Shown in pieces: positions 1-8,338 of a DNA stretch of 64,000 bases. Location: NCBI GenBank assembly GCA_963730285.1, contig CAVSQY010000006.1:62001-126000 (forward strand), given 5' to 3'. The position numbers were made by a program, and so were the translations under genes. This stretch comes from JARDZU01 sp963730285 (GTDB taxonomy: Bacteria > Actinomycetota > Acidimicrobiia > Spongiisociales > ZC4RG35). The first letter of the stretch is position 1; each line of letters begins with the position of its first letter. Below the pieces are notes generated by a model. That model worked only from the letters and a program-made list of their open reading frames with translations, was not told the DNA's origin and did not search any database.

Positions 1-1
1 G

Positions 2-679
2 GAAATCTCGTTTCTCCATGCACTCCCGGTCCAAGCGCTTTGGGGAGTGGGGCCGGCCACCCTCGCCGGCCTGCAACGGCTGGGGGTGCAGACCGTGGGC
101 GACTTGGCCGAGCTTCCAGAGCAGGTTGTGGTCAAGTCATTGGGGCCGGCCCAAGGCCGGCATTTGATGGACCTGGCAATAGGGTTGGACCCCCGGCCGG
201 TCGTCCCTGACAGCCAATCCAAATCGGTCTCCGTGGAGGAGACCTATGAGAGCGATCTCGTGGGAAGGGACCTGATCGAGACTGCGCTCTTGTCGCACGC
301 TCAGCGACTATCCGGGCGTCTGCGCCGGGCCGGGTTGCTGGCACGAACCATCACCATCAAGGTTCGCTACGACGACTTCACGACCATTACGCGAAGTCAA
401 ACCACTGCGGCGGCGACAAAGGCCGCTCACGAGATATACGGAGTCGTCAAGAAGCTACTCGGGGCGGTAGACACCGAGCGGCCCGTGCGACTTCTCGGCA
501 TCGGTGGGTCCGGGTTAGAGGAATCAGGGCGCGAGGGCCAGATGCGTCTGGGCTCAGACGACGATCGGGAACGTCTGGCAGATGCGATCGGCACGCTGAG
601 GGAGAGGTTTGGAGAACACGCCGTCGAGCCGGCCCGACTGCTCGAAAGACCGACCCAGGATGTTGAGGGTGACTGCTGA
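2..679 (+). CDS. dinB: DNA polymerase IV (Y-family), C-terminal part
   Basis: Translesion DNA polymerase, cut by the window edge; the frame is open from base 2, so the catalytic palm with its acidic residues lies outside. Visible first is the helix-hairpin-helix thumb signature (LWGVGPATLAGL...GVQTVGDLAELP), then the little-finger domain beginning near VEETYESDL with the typical RLRRAGLLARTITIKVRY strand region. The C-terminal tail after about residue 200 is poorly conserved in this family. It is followed 64 nt downstream by a DUF3040 gene, an association seen in actinobacteria. The family call is firm; whether the missing half is intact cannot be seen. Confidence 0.93.
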   Translation, partial: EISFLHALPVQALWGVGPATLAGLQRLGVQTVGDLAELPEQVVVKSLGPAQGRHLMDLAIGLDPRPVVPDSQSKSVSVEETYESDLVGRDLIETALLSHAQRLSGRLRRAGLLARTITIKVRYDDFTTITRSQTTAAATKAAHEIYGVVKKLLGAVDTERPVRLLGIGGSGLEESGREGQMRLGSDDDRERLADAIGTLRERFGEHAVEPARLLERPTQDVEGDC

Positions 680-743
680 ACTGTTCCCGGGCCGGGTGTA
701 TTGTGTCTGTGGGCGCGGATCAGCTTTGACGAACGAGGTTTAG

Positions 744-1079
744 ATGGCCCTCGATGATCATGAACAGAAGATCCTTGCGGAGATAGAGCGACAGTTCTAC
801 GAGGAGGATCCCGAGCTGGCCCGTGCCGTGCGGCAGATCGCCAGACCCTCGAGGTTCGGCGTTCGCTTGTCGCTCGTGGGCGTCATCGCCGGTCTGGCAA
901 TCGTGATCGGGTTCTTTGCCACCAGCACACTGATCGCCTTCCTGGGATTCGCTCTCCTGGTGGGCTCGGCCGCCGCTTTGGCGAGCGGGCTCCGCGCCAA
1001 GGGATGGCGCTCGGGGGAGGAAAAGCAGGAAGGGGACGATCCTGAGGCCGATTGGCGCGACCCCTTCCGTCGCGACTGA
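744..1079 (+). CDS. DUF3040 small membrane protein
   Basis: A 111-residue protein matching the actinobacterial DUF3040 pattern. It has a conserved N-terminal cytoplasmic segment (MALDDHEQKILAEIERQFYEEDPELAR), then two closely spaced hydrophobic helices at about residues 46-62 and 66-84, and a charged tail rich in Glu, Asp and Arg. The ATG is preceded by an AACGAGG element about 7 nt upstream. Function is unknown for the family. The frame, composition and position after dinB all support a real gene. Confidence 0.85.
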   Translation: MALDDHEQKILAEIERQFYEEDPELARAVRQIARPSRFGVRLSLVGVIAGLAIVIGFFATSTLIAFLGFALLVGSAAALASGLRAKGWRSGEEKQEGDDPEADWRDPFRRD

Positions 1080-1193
1080 TTTCAACCAGCTATTGTTGCG
1101 GCCCCCTGGCAGCTTTCGCGGGAGGTTCCGCCGCTTGAGGGGGAAGGAGCGGCCCACGACTCGGGTCGGTTCAACGGTTGTAGGAAGGGACGA

Positions 1194-1691
1194 GTGGACC
1201 AGTCATTTACCGCCGAGCAGGCCTGTCGGCTGACCAATTGCACACATCATCAACTCCGTTATTGGGACCGGGTGGGTCTCGTCAAACCGTCGATTCAAAC
1301 CACTGGGGGTCGACCCGGCGTAAGACGTCTCTACAGTTTTCGCGACCTGGTGGCTCTGCGTGTGGTGCGGAGCCTGCTCGACAACGGCATGTCACTTCAG
1401 CGTGTCCGTCGCGCCTGGGACTACCTGCGTCGGGAGGGCGAGATGGAAGACCATCTGGCCGATGTCAAGCTGGTGACGGATGGGCACTCAATCTTTCATG
1501 TTGGCTCCGACGAGGGCGAGCTGATGGATGCCCTGAGGCAGGGTCAGCTCGCTTTCTTCGTTGCGATCGACGAGATCGCCCGAGAGGTCGAAGAAGATGT
1601 GAGCAAGTTCGAGCTGGACAGGAACCGATTCCTCGACATGCTCCGTCGAGTCGAAGACGACATCAGCGAGGAGCAAGCCTCAGGTTCGTGA
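1194..1691 (+). CDS. MerR-family transcriptional regulator
   Basis: A 165-residue regulator. The winged helix-turn-helix of the MerR family is clear at the N-terminus: FTAEQACRLTNCTHHQLRYWDRVGLVKPS, then YSFRDLVALRVVRSLLDNGMSLQRVRRAW. The C-terminal region (about 80-165) is acidic and lacks the Cys clusters of metal sensors, so the effector is unknown. The start is GTG with AGGAAGGGA a few bases upstream. Its last 12 nt overlap the convergent transglutaminase gene. It may regulate neighbours, but no operator is evident. Confidence 0.88.
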   Translation: MDQSFTAEQACRLTNCTHHQLRYWDRVGLVKPSIQTTGGRPGVRRLYSFRDLVALRVVRSLLDNGMSLQRVRRAWDYLRREGEMEDHLADVKLVTDGHSIFHVGSDEGELMDALRQGQLAFFVAIDEIAREVEEDVSKFELDRNRFLDMLRRVEDDISEEQASGS

Positions 1692-4031
1692 CGTCGGGCG
1701 TCGACCCATCAACGACCTGGGATTGAAGGAGGCCCGAGCCCTCTTTCCCCCCTCGAATCGCAGCTTGAGCCAACTCTCGACACTCTCCATGTCGGCCTCG
1801 GTGCCGTACCCGTTTCGATCTCCGTAGATCGCTGCCGCGTAGGTGGTGGCCAGGGGTACCAGCGAGCGATCCCGGGACCTGGCGAACTCGAGCGGTGTTT
1901 GGTGATCGGCGACCGGCTCACCGAGGTCCGTGAGGCGGTCAACGATCTCGTCCCATGCCGCAGTGATGTCGCCCTCCCTCAGCCGACGCAGCCGCCGCCG
2001 CCGCCTGATCGCCTTGGTCGTCGGGATCGACGCGACGGCCAGCACGATGAGGACGGCCAGGGCCAGCACCCACCATTGGCCCAAATCGAAGCCGGAGGTA
2101 GACCCGCCAACCGGGTTGTCGGTGAGGTCGATCGCGTTTCGGGGGTCGTCGAGGTTTTCGCCGAAATTCCCGGGGCGACCGATCAGTAGCGGTGAGGTCT
2201 CATCGGGCGGAGGGAGAAACTGGGTGGGATCGAATCCCGTGGTGATGCTCTCGGGCTGGGTGCCGTCGCCGCGAGGAGTGGGATCGAAGTGCACCCACCC
2301 GAACCCGTCGATCCACATCTCCACCCATGCATGTGCGTTGTTGTCGCGAACGACCACCACCTCGGAGCCGTCTGATTGTGTCTCGACGATCCCCGGCGTG
2401 AATCCCCAGACCACACGGGTCGGGATCCCGAGGGCGCGGCCCAGCACCCCCATGGCGGCGGCGAACTGCTCGCAGTAGCCCTTGCGGTAGTTCAGGCTGG
2501 TGCTGTCGTTCAGCCAGTTCTCGAGATCGAGGCTGCCGTGACCGGTGCTGACGTCTGTCGTGTACTCGAAGTCGCCGCTGTCACGGAACCAGCTTTGGAG
2601 CAGCCAGGCTTCCTCGAACACCGTTGAGGCGCCGGCAGTCCTTTCTCGGGCGATGGCGACGATCCCGCTGGGAAGATCCTCGGGCAAGTCGAGATATCTT
2701 TCGATGCCACTCGGTTCATCGGTCGCCTCGGGGGGAGTTCCCGGCTGGAGGTCCATGGCACCTGCGGCGACAGCGTTGGCGAAGAGCGGGCTCAATTTCC
2801 CGTCGGGGAGGGTTGCCAATGAGTCGAGATCGCTCTCGTCGAGTGTCAGCACCGACTGAACCTCGTATTCGTCGCCCTCGTCCATCTCGGCCTGATAGAT
2901 GGCAGAGCCCGCCGACGTGATTTGGAGCCCGTTCACATTGACCGAATCCGAGCGAAAATATTGGGCGATCCCGGCGGTGGGCACTACCTGGGACTTGAGC
3001 TGGTCGATTTTGACTCGCTGGGTGACCTCTTGGGTTGTGCCCTGATAGCGGTAGGCGGGGTCACCGCCACCGTTACCGGGCTCATAGAAGACGGTTGGCT
3101 CCGACGAGGGTCGCCATGCGGTCCCGTCGAATACATCGAGGCTCTCCATTCGCCAATAGATTCGGTTGGCCGGCGGGGCATTCGGGTCGAGGGTGGCCCT
3201 AAACATGACGAGATTGCTTCGACGGATGATGTCCTGCTGGAGGTCGGCGAGTCGATCGAAGGAACCACCTCCGCCTCCAGGGCCATATCCGCCACCGAGA
3301 CGCCAATTCACATTTCCGTTTGATGGGACCAGTGATGCCGAACTCGATGCGGCGACGACCGAGCCGACAGCCACGAAGATCGTCAGCAGGAACGCCGTGC
3401 TTCCGGCCCTGCGCGCCAGTGGCCGCCCCTCGTGATCCCGAACTCTCCCCGCCTCGGTTCGCCTTTCGATGGCGAGTGAGGTGACCCCCAGAGCGATGAT
3501 CAGGGCCGCCGCAGCCATCCACCCCCGCCCGGCCGGGACCCTGTCCATCACGGCGAACTGGAGATAGAGGCCCACTGAGGGCAGGATCATCGCCAAGGTG
3601 GGGCCTCCGGTTGCCCCCCAGGCAAAGAGAGCTCCCGTGACCCACATCAGGACAGAGAGCATGGAGACCACCCCTGAGGTGGGGAACACCGGGGCCACGC
3701 CATAGCGAACGAGGTCGAGTGTCTGTGAGAGCTCCCGTCCCAACGCGCCCGGTGTCTCCGTGCTGGGAATGAACCCGCCGATGAGGGTGTGGGCGACAGA
3801 GATCCTCAGGAACAGTGCGAGGCCGGCGATGGCGAAGACGGCAAGAGCGATTCTGCTGTTGCTGATGGTTTGGGTCAGGAGCCACCAGATGACGCCGCCG
3901 AGGAAGGCGGAAGCGATCATGATCAGCTGCCAGGCCGGCGCCTCCACTCCGCTGTCGAGGAGCCGCCCCAGGCGGAGCAGCATGAGCACGAAGGCCGCGA
4001 GGCCGGCTAGACGGCCGAGGCGGTTGTCCAC
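1680..4031 (-). CDS. Membrane-anchored transglutaminase-like protein (DUF3488/DUF4129 type)
   Basis: A protein of about 783 residues. An N-terminal block of about six membrane helices (DUF3488-like) is followed by a large extracytoplasmic region with a transglutaminase core. The catalytic Cys lies in GYCEQFAAAMGVLGRALGIPTR near residue 520, followed by the His in NNAHAWVEMW and the Asp in FDPTPR. Then come one more membrane helix (WWVLALAVLIVLAVASI) and a DUF4129-like tail with a basic stretch. A longer frame begins at TTG 4067, but GTG at 4031 has GAGG 5 nt upstream and overlaps the preceding gene by only 25 nt, so I prefer 4031. It is third in a moxR-DUF58-transglutaminase cluster; the substrate is unknown. 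Confidence 0.85.
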   Translation of the reverse strand: MDNRLGRLAGLAAFVLMLLRLGRLLDSGVEAPAWQLIMIASAFLGGVIWWLLTQTISNSRIALAVFAIAGLALFLRISVAHTLIGGFIPSTETPGALGRELSQTLDLVRYGVAPVFPTSGVVSMLSVLMWVTGALFAWGATGGPTLAMILPSVGLYLQFAVMDRVPAGRGWMAAAALIIALGVTSLAIERRTEAGRVRDHEGRPLARRAGSTAFLLTIFVAVGSVVAASSSASLVPSNGNVNWRLGGGYGPGGGGGSFDRLADLQQDIIRRSNLVMFRATLDPNAPPANRIYWRMESLDVFDGTAWRPSSEPTVFYEPGNGGGDPAYRYQGTTQEVTQRVKIDQLKSQVVPTAGIAQYFRSDSVNVNGLQITSAGSAIYQAEMDEGDEYEVQSVLTLDESDLDSLATLPDGKLSPLFANAVAAGAMDLQPGTPPEATDEPSGIERYLDLPEDLPSGIVAIARERTAGASTVFEEAWLLQSWFRDSGDFEYTTDVSTGHGSLDLENWLNDSTSLNYRKGYCEQFAAAMGVLGRALGIPTRVVWGFTPGIVETQSDGSEVVVVRDNNAHAWVEMWIDGFGWVHFDPTPRGDGTQPESITTGFDPTQFLPPPDETSPLLIGRPGNFGENLDDPRNAIDLTDNPVGGSTSGFDLGQWWVLALAVLIVLAVASIPTTKAIRRRRRLRRLREGDITAAWDEIVDRLTDLGEPVADHQTPLEFARSRDRSLVPLATTYAAAIYGDRNGYGTEADMESVESWLKLRFEGGKRARASFNPRSLMGRRPTSRT

Positions 4032-5185
4032 GTGGACCTCAACGAAGCGAGCCAGGCAGGCGCCCAAGGGTCGTCCGGGCCGATCGAAACCGTCGTCACA
4101 CCCATTCGGTGGAAGCCCACCAGAGTTTGGGAGGTCGCGCTCGAAGCCGTCATCAACACTGTGGTCGGGTAGTCCCGAGCGAGCAGCCGCTGAACGGTCA
4201 GCAGTGCTCGGTCGGCAACGCCGGTGACGATGACCAGAGCGCCTCCTCCGCCCTTCTGGCGAATTCTGGTGGCCACGGCTTCGATGTCGATCAGCGGATC
4301 GGGTTGGACGAGGGCGAGCCGCTCCATGGCGGACGCATATCTCGACGCGTCGATCGGCTCGGCGTCACCGGCCCACAGGTCGGCATCGAATCCGGATCGG
4401 ATCAAGTGAGTGACGATCGTCGCAGCCCCCGACACCGCCTTTTCGAATGCGGCGGGCCTCTCATAGCTGTGGCTTCGGACATCGAGCAGGACGAGAGCAC
4501 GGGACTGCCAAGGGGTCTCCAGTTGGCGGATCATGAGCTCGTCGGTTTTTGCCGACGAGGGCCAGTGCACCCTCCTCAAGTCGTCGCCTCGCTGATACTC
4601 GCGCAACGTGTAGAAATCTTCTCCACCTCGTCGGCTGTGCTCCGGTCGGGAGGCCTGCATCGCGGGGTCCTGGCCGCGGACGATGGGAAACCCGTTGAGA
4701 TCCTCGACTGCGGGGTACACGACGATCCGGTCGACTGGACCTGTTCCCACGTTGGTTTCGGCGAATCCCAACGGGTCCGTCGCCCTGACAGTCGTCGGGC
4801 CCACTCGATAGACCCCACGGGGGCGACACGTAACCCGATAGGTGGCGGTCGTCGACCCTCCCTTCTTCAGCCTCGCCACCTCGAATGTGGCCACTCCGAG
4901 CTGGTTGACGTCGTCTTCGATGGTGAGATACCCCACCGAACGCCTGCCCGGGTTGTCGACCAGGAGGGTCACACTGGTCGTATCCCCGTCGTGGACGGTC
5001 GAGGAGCCGATACGGCGGTTCACCTCCAACACCGGCCTTCGCGATCGAACGTAGACGATGGCGATCACCTGGGAGATCAACAGGAACAGGGCGGTGAGGA
5101 GTAACTCCGCCTCGCCCAGGGCATACCAGAGGAACAGCAGGGCGAGCCCGGCGCCGGAGAGGGCCCAGCCCCGAAGGGTTGGCAT
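4007..5185 (-). CDS. DUF58 (von Willebrand-like) protein
   Basis: A 392-residue protein with two N-terminal membrane helices (about 5-42), a beta-rich extracytoplasmic middle, and the DUF58 hallmark near residues 185-215 (RRGGEDFYTLREYQRGDDLRRVHWPSSAKT). A VWA-like fold follows (SRALVLLDVRSHS). DUF58 proteins typically sit beside MoxR AAA ATPases, as here, and are thought to be clients of MoxR in envelope-related complexes. It starts by touching the moxR stop (shared base 5185) and ends inside the 5' end of the transglutaminase gene, so the three are probably co-translated. Confidence 0.88.
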   Translation of the reverse strand: MPTLRGWALSGAGLALLFLWYALGEAELLLTALFLLISQVIAIVYVRSRRPVLEVNRRIGSSTVHDGDTTSVTLLVDNPGRRSVGYLTIEDDVNQLGVATFEVARLKKGGSTTATYRVTCRPRGVYRVGPTTVRATDPLGFAETNVGTGPVDRIVVYPAVEDLNGFPIVRGQDPAMQASRPEHSRRGGEDFYTLREYQRGDDLRRVHWPSSAKTDELMIRQLETPWQSRALVLLDVRSHSYERPAAFEKAVSGAATIVTHLIRSGFDADLWAGDAEPIDASRYASAMERLALVQPDPLIDIEAVATRIRQKGGGGALVIVTGVADRALLTVQRLLARDYPTTVLMTASSATSQTLVGFHRMGVTTVSIGPDDPWAPAWLASLRSTWTTASAV

Positions 5186-6165
5186 CAGGTGGCGATCCGG
5201 CTCGTGGTGCCGGGGACACGGAGCCGGGTCATGATCTCGTCTATGGCCTCCGGCAGCGACTCTCCCCTCATCTGGGCCTCGGGGCGAAGACCCATGCGAT
5301 GCTCGAGGACGGGGTGAGCGAGAGCCTTGACGTCGTCGGGGGTGACGTACTCGCGGCCCTGAGAGGCCGCCCGGGCCCGTGAGAGGCGCTGCAGGAAGAG
5401 TGCAGCGCGTGGCGAGGCGCCCAAGAGCACGTCGGCGTGAGTCCTGGTGCCCTCGACCAGATCGACGATGTATGTCTTCACCGACTGGGAGACCACCACA
5501 CTCTGGGCGATGGCGACCATCTCATCGACCTCGGCCACCGACAGCACCGCCTTCAAGTCGAAGAATGTGGAGCGGACCCCGTGGGTGTCGAGTATCTCGA
5601 GCTCTTTCTGTCGGCTCGGGTAGCCGATGACCACCCGCATCATGAAGCGGTCCAATTGGGCCTCGGGAAGCGGGTAGGTGCCCTCGTGCTCCAAGGGGTT
5701 CTGTGTCGCCACCACCATGAAGGGGAGCGGGAGCGGCCGGGTGACGCCGTCGGATGTGACCTGTCTCTCCTCCATGGCCTCGAGGAGCGCCGACTGCGTC
5801 TTGGGGCTGGCGCGGTTGATCTCATCGCCTACAACGATGTTTGCGAAAATCGGCCCTGGTTTGAACTCGAACTCGTTGCGGTTGCGGTCCCATACCGAGA
5901 CTCCAGTCACGTCGGACGGGAGGAGATCAGGGGTGAACTGGATTCGTTGGAATTGGCCATCGATCGAGCGAGCTATCGATTTGGCCAGCTGTGTCTTGCC
6001 GACGCCGGGCACATCCTCGACCAGGACGTGACCTTCGGCCACCAGGGCCAGAACCAGGAGCTCGACGACATCGCGCTTTCCCTGTATCACCTTCTCGACG
6101 TTCGTGGCGATCCGATTGAATCGTTCTGAGAAGATCTCGATCTGCTTTGGCGATACCTCGGACAA
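5185..6165 (-). CDS. MoxR-family AAA+ ATPase
   Basis: A chaperone-like AAA+ ATPase of about 326 residues. It has Walker A GVGKTQLAKS, Walker B GDEINRASPKTQSALLEAMEE, the sensor-1 segment VVATQNPLEHEGTYPLPEAQLDRF, and an arginine-rich C-terminal lid (GASPRAALFL). An open frame extends upstream to 6360, but its first 65 residues are low-complexity and unlike the family. TTG at 6165 has GGGAG six bases upstream and gives the usual length. MoxR proteins remodel or activate VWA-domain partners; here the adjacent DUF58 protein is the likely client and the transglutaminase completes the module. Confidence 0.9.
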   Translation of the reverse strand: MSEVSPKQIEIFSERFNRIATNVEKVIQGKRDVVELLVLALVAEGHVLVEDVPGVGKTQLAKSIARSIDGQFQRIQFTPDLLPSDVTGVSVWDRNRNEFEFKPGPIFANIVVGDEINRASPKTQSALLEAMEERQVTSDGVTRPLPLPFMVVATQNPLEHEGTYPLPEAQLDRFMMRVVIGYPSRQKELEILDTHGVRSTFFDLKAVLSVAEVDEMVAIAQSVVVSQSVKTYIVDLVEGTRTHADVLLGASPRAALFLQRLSRARAASQGREYVTPDDVKALAHPVLEHRMGLRPEAQMRGESLPEAIDEIMTRLRVPGTTSRIAT

Positions 6166-6276
6166 GTGCAACTCCCGCGTCGTCTGATCTGGGCGAAACT
6201 CTACCGGCCGTCCCCCGTTGTGGGAGCTAGAGTGCGTGGGGGGAATGGCAAGCGATTCATGGGAGATGGGTTGGGG

Positions 6277-6495
6277 ATGGGAGGCACCCTGCTGGCTTTG
6301 ATACGTCGGCCGATCCTGTTCTGGGAGGCCGTGAGGGCCTTCTTCGCCATGCGCTCTCATAAGGGATTGTTCCCTTCCTCTCTATATGTCGACTGGAGGG
6401 TTCATACCGCTTACGGCGATGGCATGTCGGCTATCCGACAAGATGACATGTTGGAATTTCTGCGTTGGCGCCGTCGGATGAGGGGGTTGTCGTGA
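6277..6495 (+). CDS. Conserved small hypothetical protein
   Basis: A protein of about 72 residues. It matches a recurrent actinobacterial pattern: an N-terminal LIRRPILFWEAVRAFF helix, a short linker, then a DWRVHTAYGDG segment followed by DDMLEFLRWRRRMR. No membrane segment or known catalytic motif is visible, and I cannot assign a function. ATG 6277 is chosen; ATG 6259 in the same frame is the alternative. The stop overlaps the next gene's GTG in a GTGA arrangement, implying coupled expression. It lies divergent to moxR. Confidence 0.6.
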   Translation: MGGTLLALIRRPILFWEAVRAFFAMRSHKGLFPSSLYVDWRVHTAYGDGMSAIRQDDMLEFLRWRRRMRGLS

Positions 6496-7073
6496 GCGGC
6501 AAGCTGCTCGAGCGTCTTCAGGACATCCCAGGCGTGGCTTCGGTTTCCTTCGACCTCGATGACGTCGAGTCCGGCATCAACGTGAGATTGGAGCCTGAGG
6601 CCGACGAGTCGGAGGTCCTGGAGAGGGTCAAGGCCCTTCTGGTCGCTTACGGGGTGAGATCGCACGATGAGCCCGATCTTCGTGTCAGCGGCAATCGCCT
6701 GAAGCCATCGGGGCCCCTCGGCGTCGAGATACGGATAACGCCGATCAGGGGAGGGGCCCGCGTCGAAGTCATCGGTAGGGCGATCAGGTCGTTCCGGGTG
6801 GTGATGCCTGACCCGATGTCGGTGGCTCAGGGTCTGGCAGATGCGTGGTGCCAGGTCATTGGAAAGCCGCCCTTCGAGATCACCCGAGCCACCCTCAACG
6901 ACGAAGGCGTCGTCGAGGTGGCGGCCGTCGATGGCGACTTCGAGCGTGTCGGGCGGGCCGACACCGCCGAGGGGTGGGAGATGGCTCTCGGCCTAGCCGT
7001 GGGAAAAGCGATCGGCGTGGTCGGGTTGAATCTCGAGCCCAATGACGCAGATCTGGCGCACGCTGGTTGGTAA
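6492..7073 (+). CDS. Hypothetical protein
   Basis: A 193-residue protein of unrecognised family. The start GTG 6492 overlaps the upstream stop and is preceded by AGGGGG, which is better than the upstream open codons from 6465. Its first 50 residues (VASVSFDLDDVESGINVRLEPEADESEVLERVKALL) read like a small beta-alpha-beta fold. A middle section (GVEIRITPIRGGARVEVIGRAIRSFRVV) is strand-rich, and the C-terminal half alternates strands and helices, ending LAVGKAIGVVGLNLEPN. There is no signal peptide or membrane helix. It is co-expressed with the small protein before it and ends 24 nt before the HNH gene. Confidence 0.7.
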   Translation: MSGKLLERLQDIPGVASVSFDLDDVESGINVRLEPEADESEVLERVKALLVAYGVRSHDEPDLRVSGNRLKPSGPLGVEIRITPIRGGARVEVIGRAIRSFRVVMPDPMSVAQGLADAWCQVIGKPPFEITRATLNDEGVVEVAAVDGDFERVGRADTAEGWEMALGLAVGKAIGVVGLNLEPNDADLAHAGW

Positions 7074-7097
7074 CGTCGCCCAGAGCGAGTCCAACCC

Positions 7098-7595
7098 ATG
7101 GCCAGAGTCCTAGTCCTGAATGCCAGTTACGAGCCCCTGTCGGTGGTGACAACGCGCCGTGCCGTGATCCTCGTGCTCAACAGCAAGGCGACGATCGTTG
7201 TCGGTAGGGACGAGACCTGGAGCTCGGAGAGCGCCGAGGTCGAAGTTCCTTCGGTGGTTCGGCTCCATCGATTCGTGAAAGTGCCTTACCGACGGGCGGC
7301 CCCGGTCACTCGTCGGGCGGTTTTCGGGCGCGATGGTCACAGGTGCCAATATTGTGGCGCCCCGGCCGAGTCGATCGACCATGTCTTGCCACGCTCCAAA
7401 GGGGGAAACCACACCTGGGAGAACGTGGTGGCCTGCTGTCGGCCGTGCAACATCACAAAAGGCGACCGTTCACCATCAGAGGCCGGTCTCAGGCTTGCGG
7501 CCAAGCCGGGGCCACCGCGACGCTATGCCTGGATCTATGCATCGACCGGGTACGAGGTTGATCCGGCCTGGCATCCCTATCTAGAGGTTGCCTAA
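7098..7595 (+). CDS. HNH endonuclease family protein
   Basis: A 165-residue protein with a classical HNH core at about 78-125: FGRDGHRCQYCG, then SIDHVLPRSKGGNHTWENVVACCRPCNITKGDR. Two CxxC pairs (CQYC, CRPC) bind zinc, and the H...N...K residues of the active site are present. The N-terminus (MARVLVLNASYEPLSVVTTRRAVILVLNSKA) is the conserved extension of the stand-alone HNH proteins common in actinobacteria and cyanobacteria. The cellular role is not known; no phage or mobile context surrounds it. Confidence 0.9.
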   Translation: MARVLVLNASYEPLSVVTTRRAVILVLNSKATIVVGRDETWSSESAEVEVPSVVRLHRFVKVPYRRAAPVTRRAVFGRDGHRCQYCGAPAESIDHVLPRSKGGNHTWENVVACCRPCNITKGDRSPSEAGLRLAAKPGPPRRYAWIYASTGYEVDPAWHPYLEVA

Positions 7596-7601
7596 GGCCC
7601 G

Positions 7602-8150
7602 GTGACAGGGCGTCTGATCCGACCGGCCGTCCTGGCCGACGCCGACGCTTTGGCTTCGATCTACGACCCGCTGGTCCGCGACACCCACATCTCCTTTGAA
7701 ACCGAGCCGCCCGGCTCGATCGAAATAGCTCGAAGGCTCGCCGGGGGAGCGACGACACATCCGTGGATCGTCATGGTGGAGGGGCGCCAATTGATCGGGT
7801 ATGCCCACGCCGCGGCCCACCGAGCCAGATCGGGCTACCGGTGGGCGGTTGAGACCTCGGTGTACGTGCACCCGGAGTGGAGGAACCGAGGCGTCGGAAG
7901 CAAGCTCTATGAGAGTCTGTTGCGAACCTGTCGAGAATGGGGATATATGTCGGCCTACGCCGGGATCGCGCTTCCCAACCCTGCATCTGAGCGCCTGCAC
8001 GCGGCCGCCGGATTCACGCTGATCGGTGTGTTTCCCCGGGTGGGGTACAAGTTGGGCCGGTGGCACGACGTCGCGTGGTGGCACATCGGGCTCTCAGATG
8101 ATCCCACTCCACGGGTGGCCACTCCCGGGCCACCCGATCGCTCGCGCTAG
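7602..8150 (+). CDS. GNAT N-acetyltransferase (phosphinothricin acetyltransferase-like)
   Basis: A 182-residue acetyl-CoA-dependent N-acetyltransferase. The GNAT fold is recognisable from IRPAVLADADALASIYDPLVRDTHISFE, the substrate-side strand WAVETSVYVHPEWR, the acetyl-CoA pyrophosphate loop RNRGVGSKLYESLL and the end motif NPASERLHAAAGFTLIGVFPRVGYKLGRWHDVAWW. The last motif is typical of Pat/YncA-type enzymes. The true acceptor (amino acid analogue or toxin) cannot be told from sequence. It starts at GTG 7602, 6 nt after the HNH gene, probably in the same transcript. Confidence 0.88.
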   Translation: MTGRLIRPAVLADADALASIYDPLVRDTHISFETEPPGSIEIARRLAGGATTHPWIVMVEGRQLIGYAHAAAHRARSGYRWAVETSVYVHPEWRNRGVGSKLYESLLRTCREWGYMSAYAGIALPNPASERLHAAAGFTLIGVFPRVGYKLGRWHDVAWWHIGLSDDPTPRVATPGPPDRSR

Positions 8151-8252
8151 CACCCACCAGATTCACCCCGGATCGAGACACTCCCTCCTCATGACCTGAC
8201 GTCCGTACTTGGGTCGAGGGGGGACCCGGAGGGAGAAAGGTGGGGCAAAAGG

Positions 8253-8281
8253 TTGACAAGTGGGTGGAAGTGGGTCATAGT
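8253..8281 (+). promoter_or_regulatory. Promoter of the dcw cluster (mraZ promoter)
   Basis: A consensus-like sigma-70 promoter: -35 TTGACA at 8253-8258, a 17-nt spacer, and -10 CATAGT at 8276-8281. It predicts transcription from about 8288, giving a leader of about 50 nt to the mraZ GTG at 8339. It is the best -35/-10 pair I found by eye between the GNAT gene and the cluster. Confidence 0.65.
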
Positions 8282-8285
8282 GGCG
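8261..8285 (+). promoter_or_regulatory. MraZ operator: three direct repeats
   Basis: TGGGT at 8261, TGGGT at 8271 and TGGCG at 8281 recur every 10 nt, one helical turn. That is the spacing known for MraZ operators, where TGGGN direct repeats are separated by 5 nt. A further TGGGG sits two turns upstream at 8241. The repeats fill the promoter spacer and the -10 element, so MraZ binding should block RNA polymerase, consistent with autorepression of the whole cluster. Confidence 0.7.
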
Positions 8286-8338
8286 AGACCGACCCAAGAG
8301 AAGGGGTCAGCGATGCGGACGGACGGAGAAGAACTGAA

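Noticed and set aside
4109..5104. 331-codon open frame on the plus strand opposite the DUF58 gene
   Set aside because: It is the antisense of a clear DUF58 protein and has low-complexity Arg/Gly/His-rich composition typical of GC-rich shadow frames.
7098..7595. HNH gene as evidence of a homing element or phage
   Set aside because: It is a stand-alone chromosomal family member with no integrase, intron or phage genes around it.
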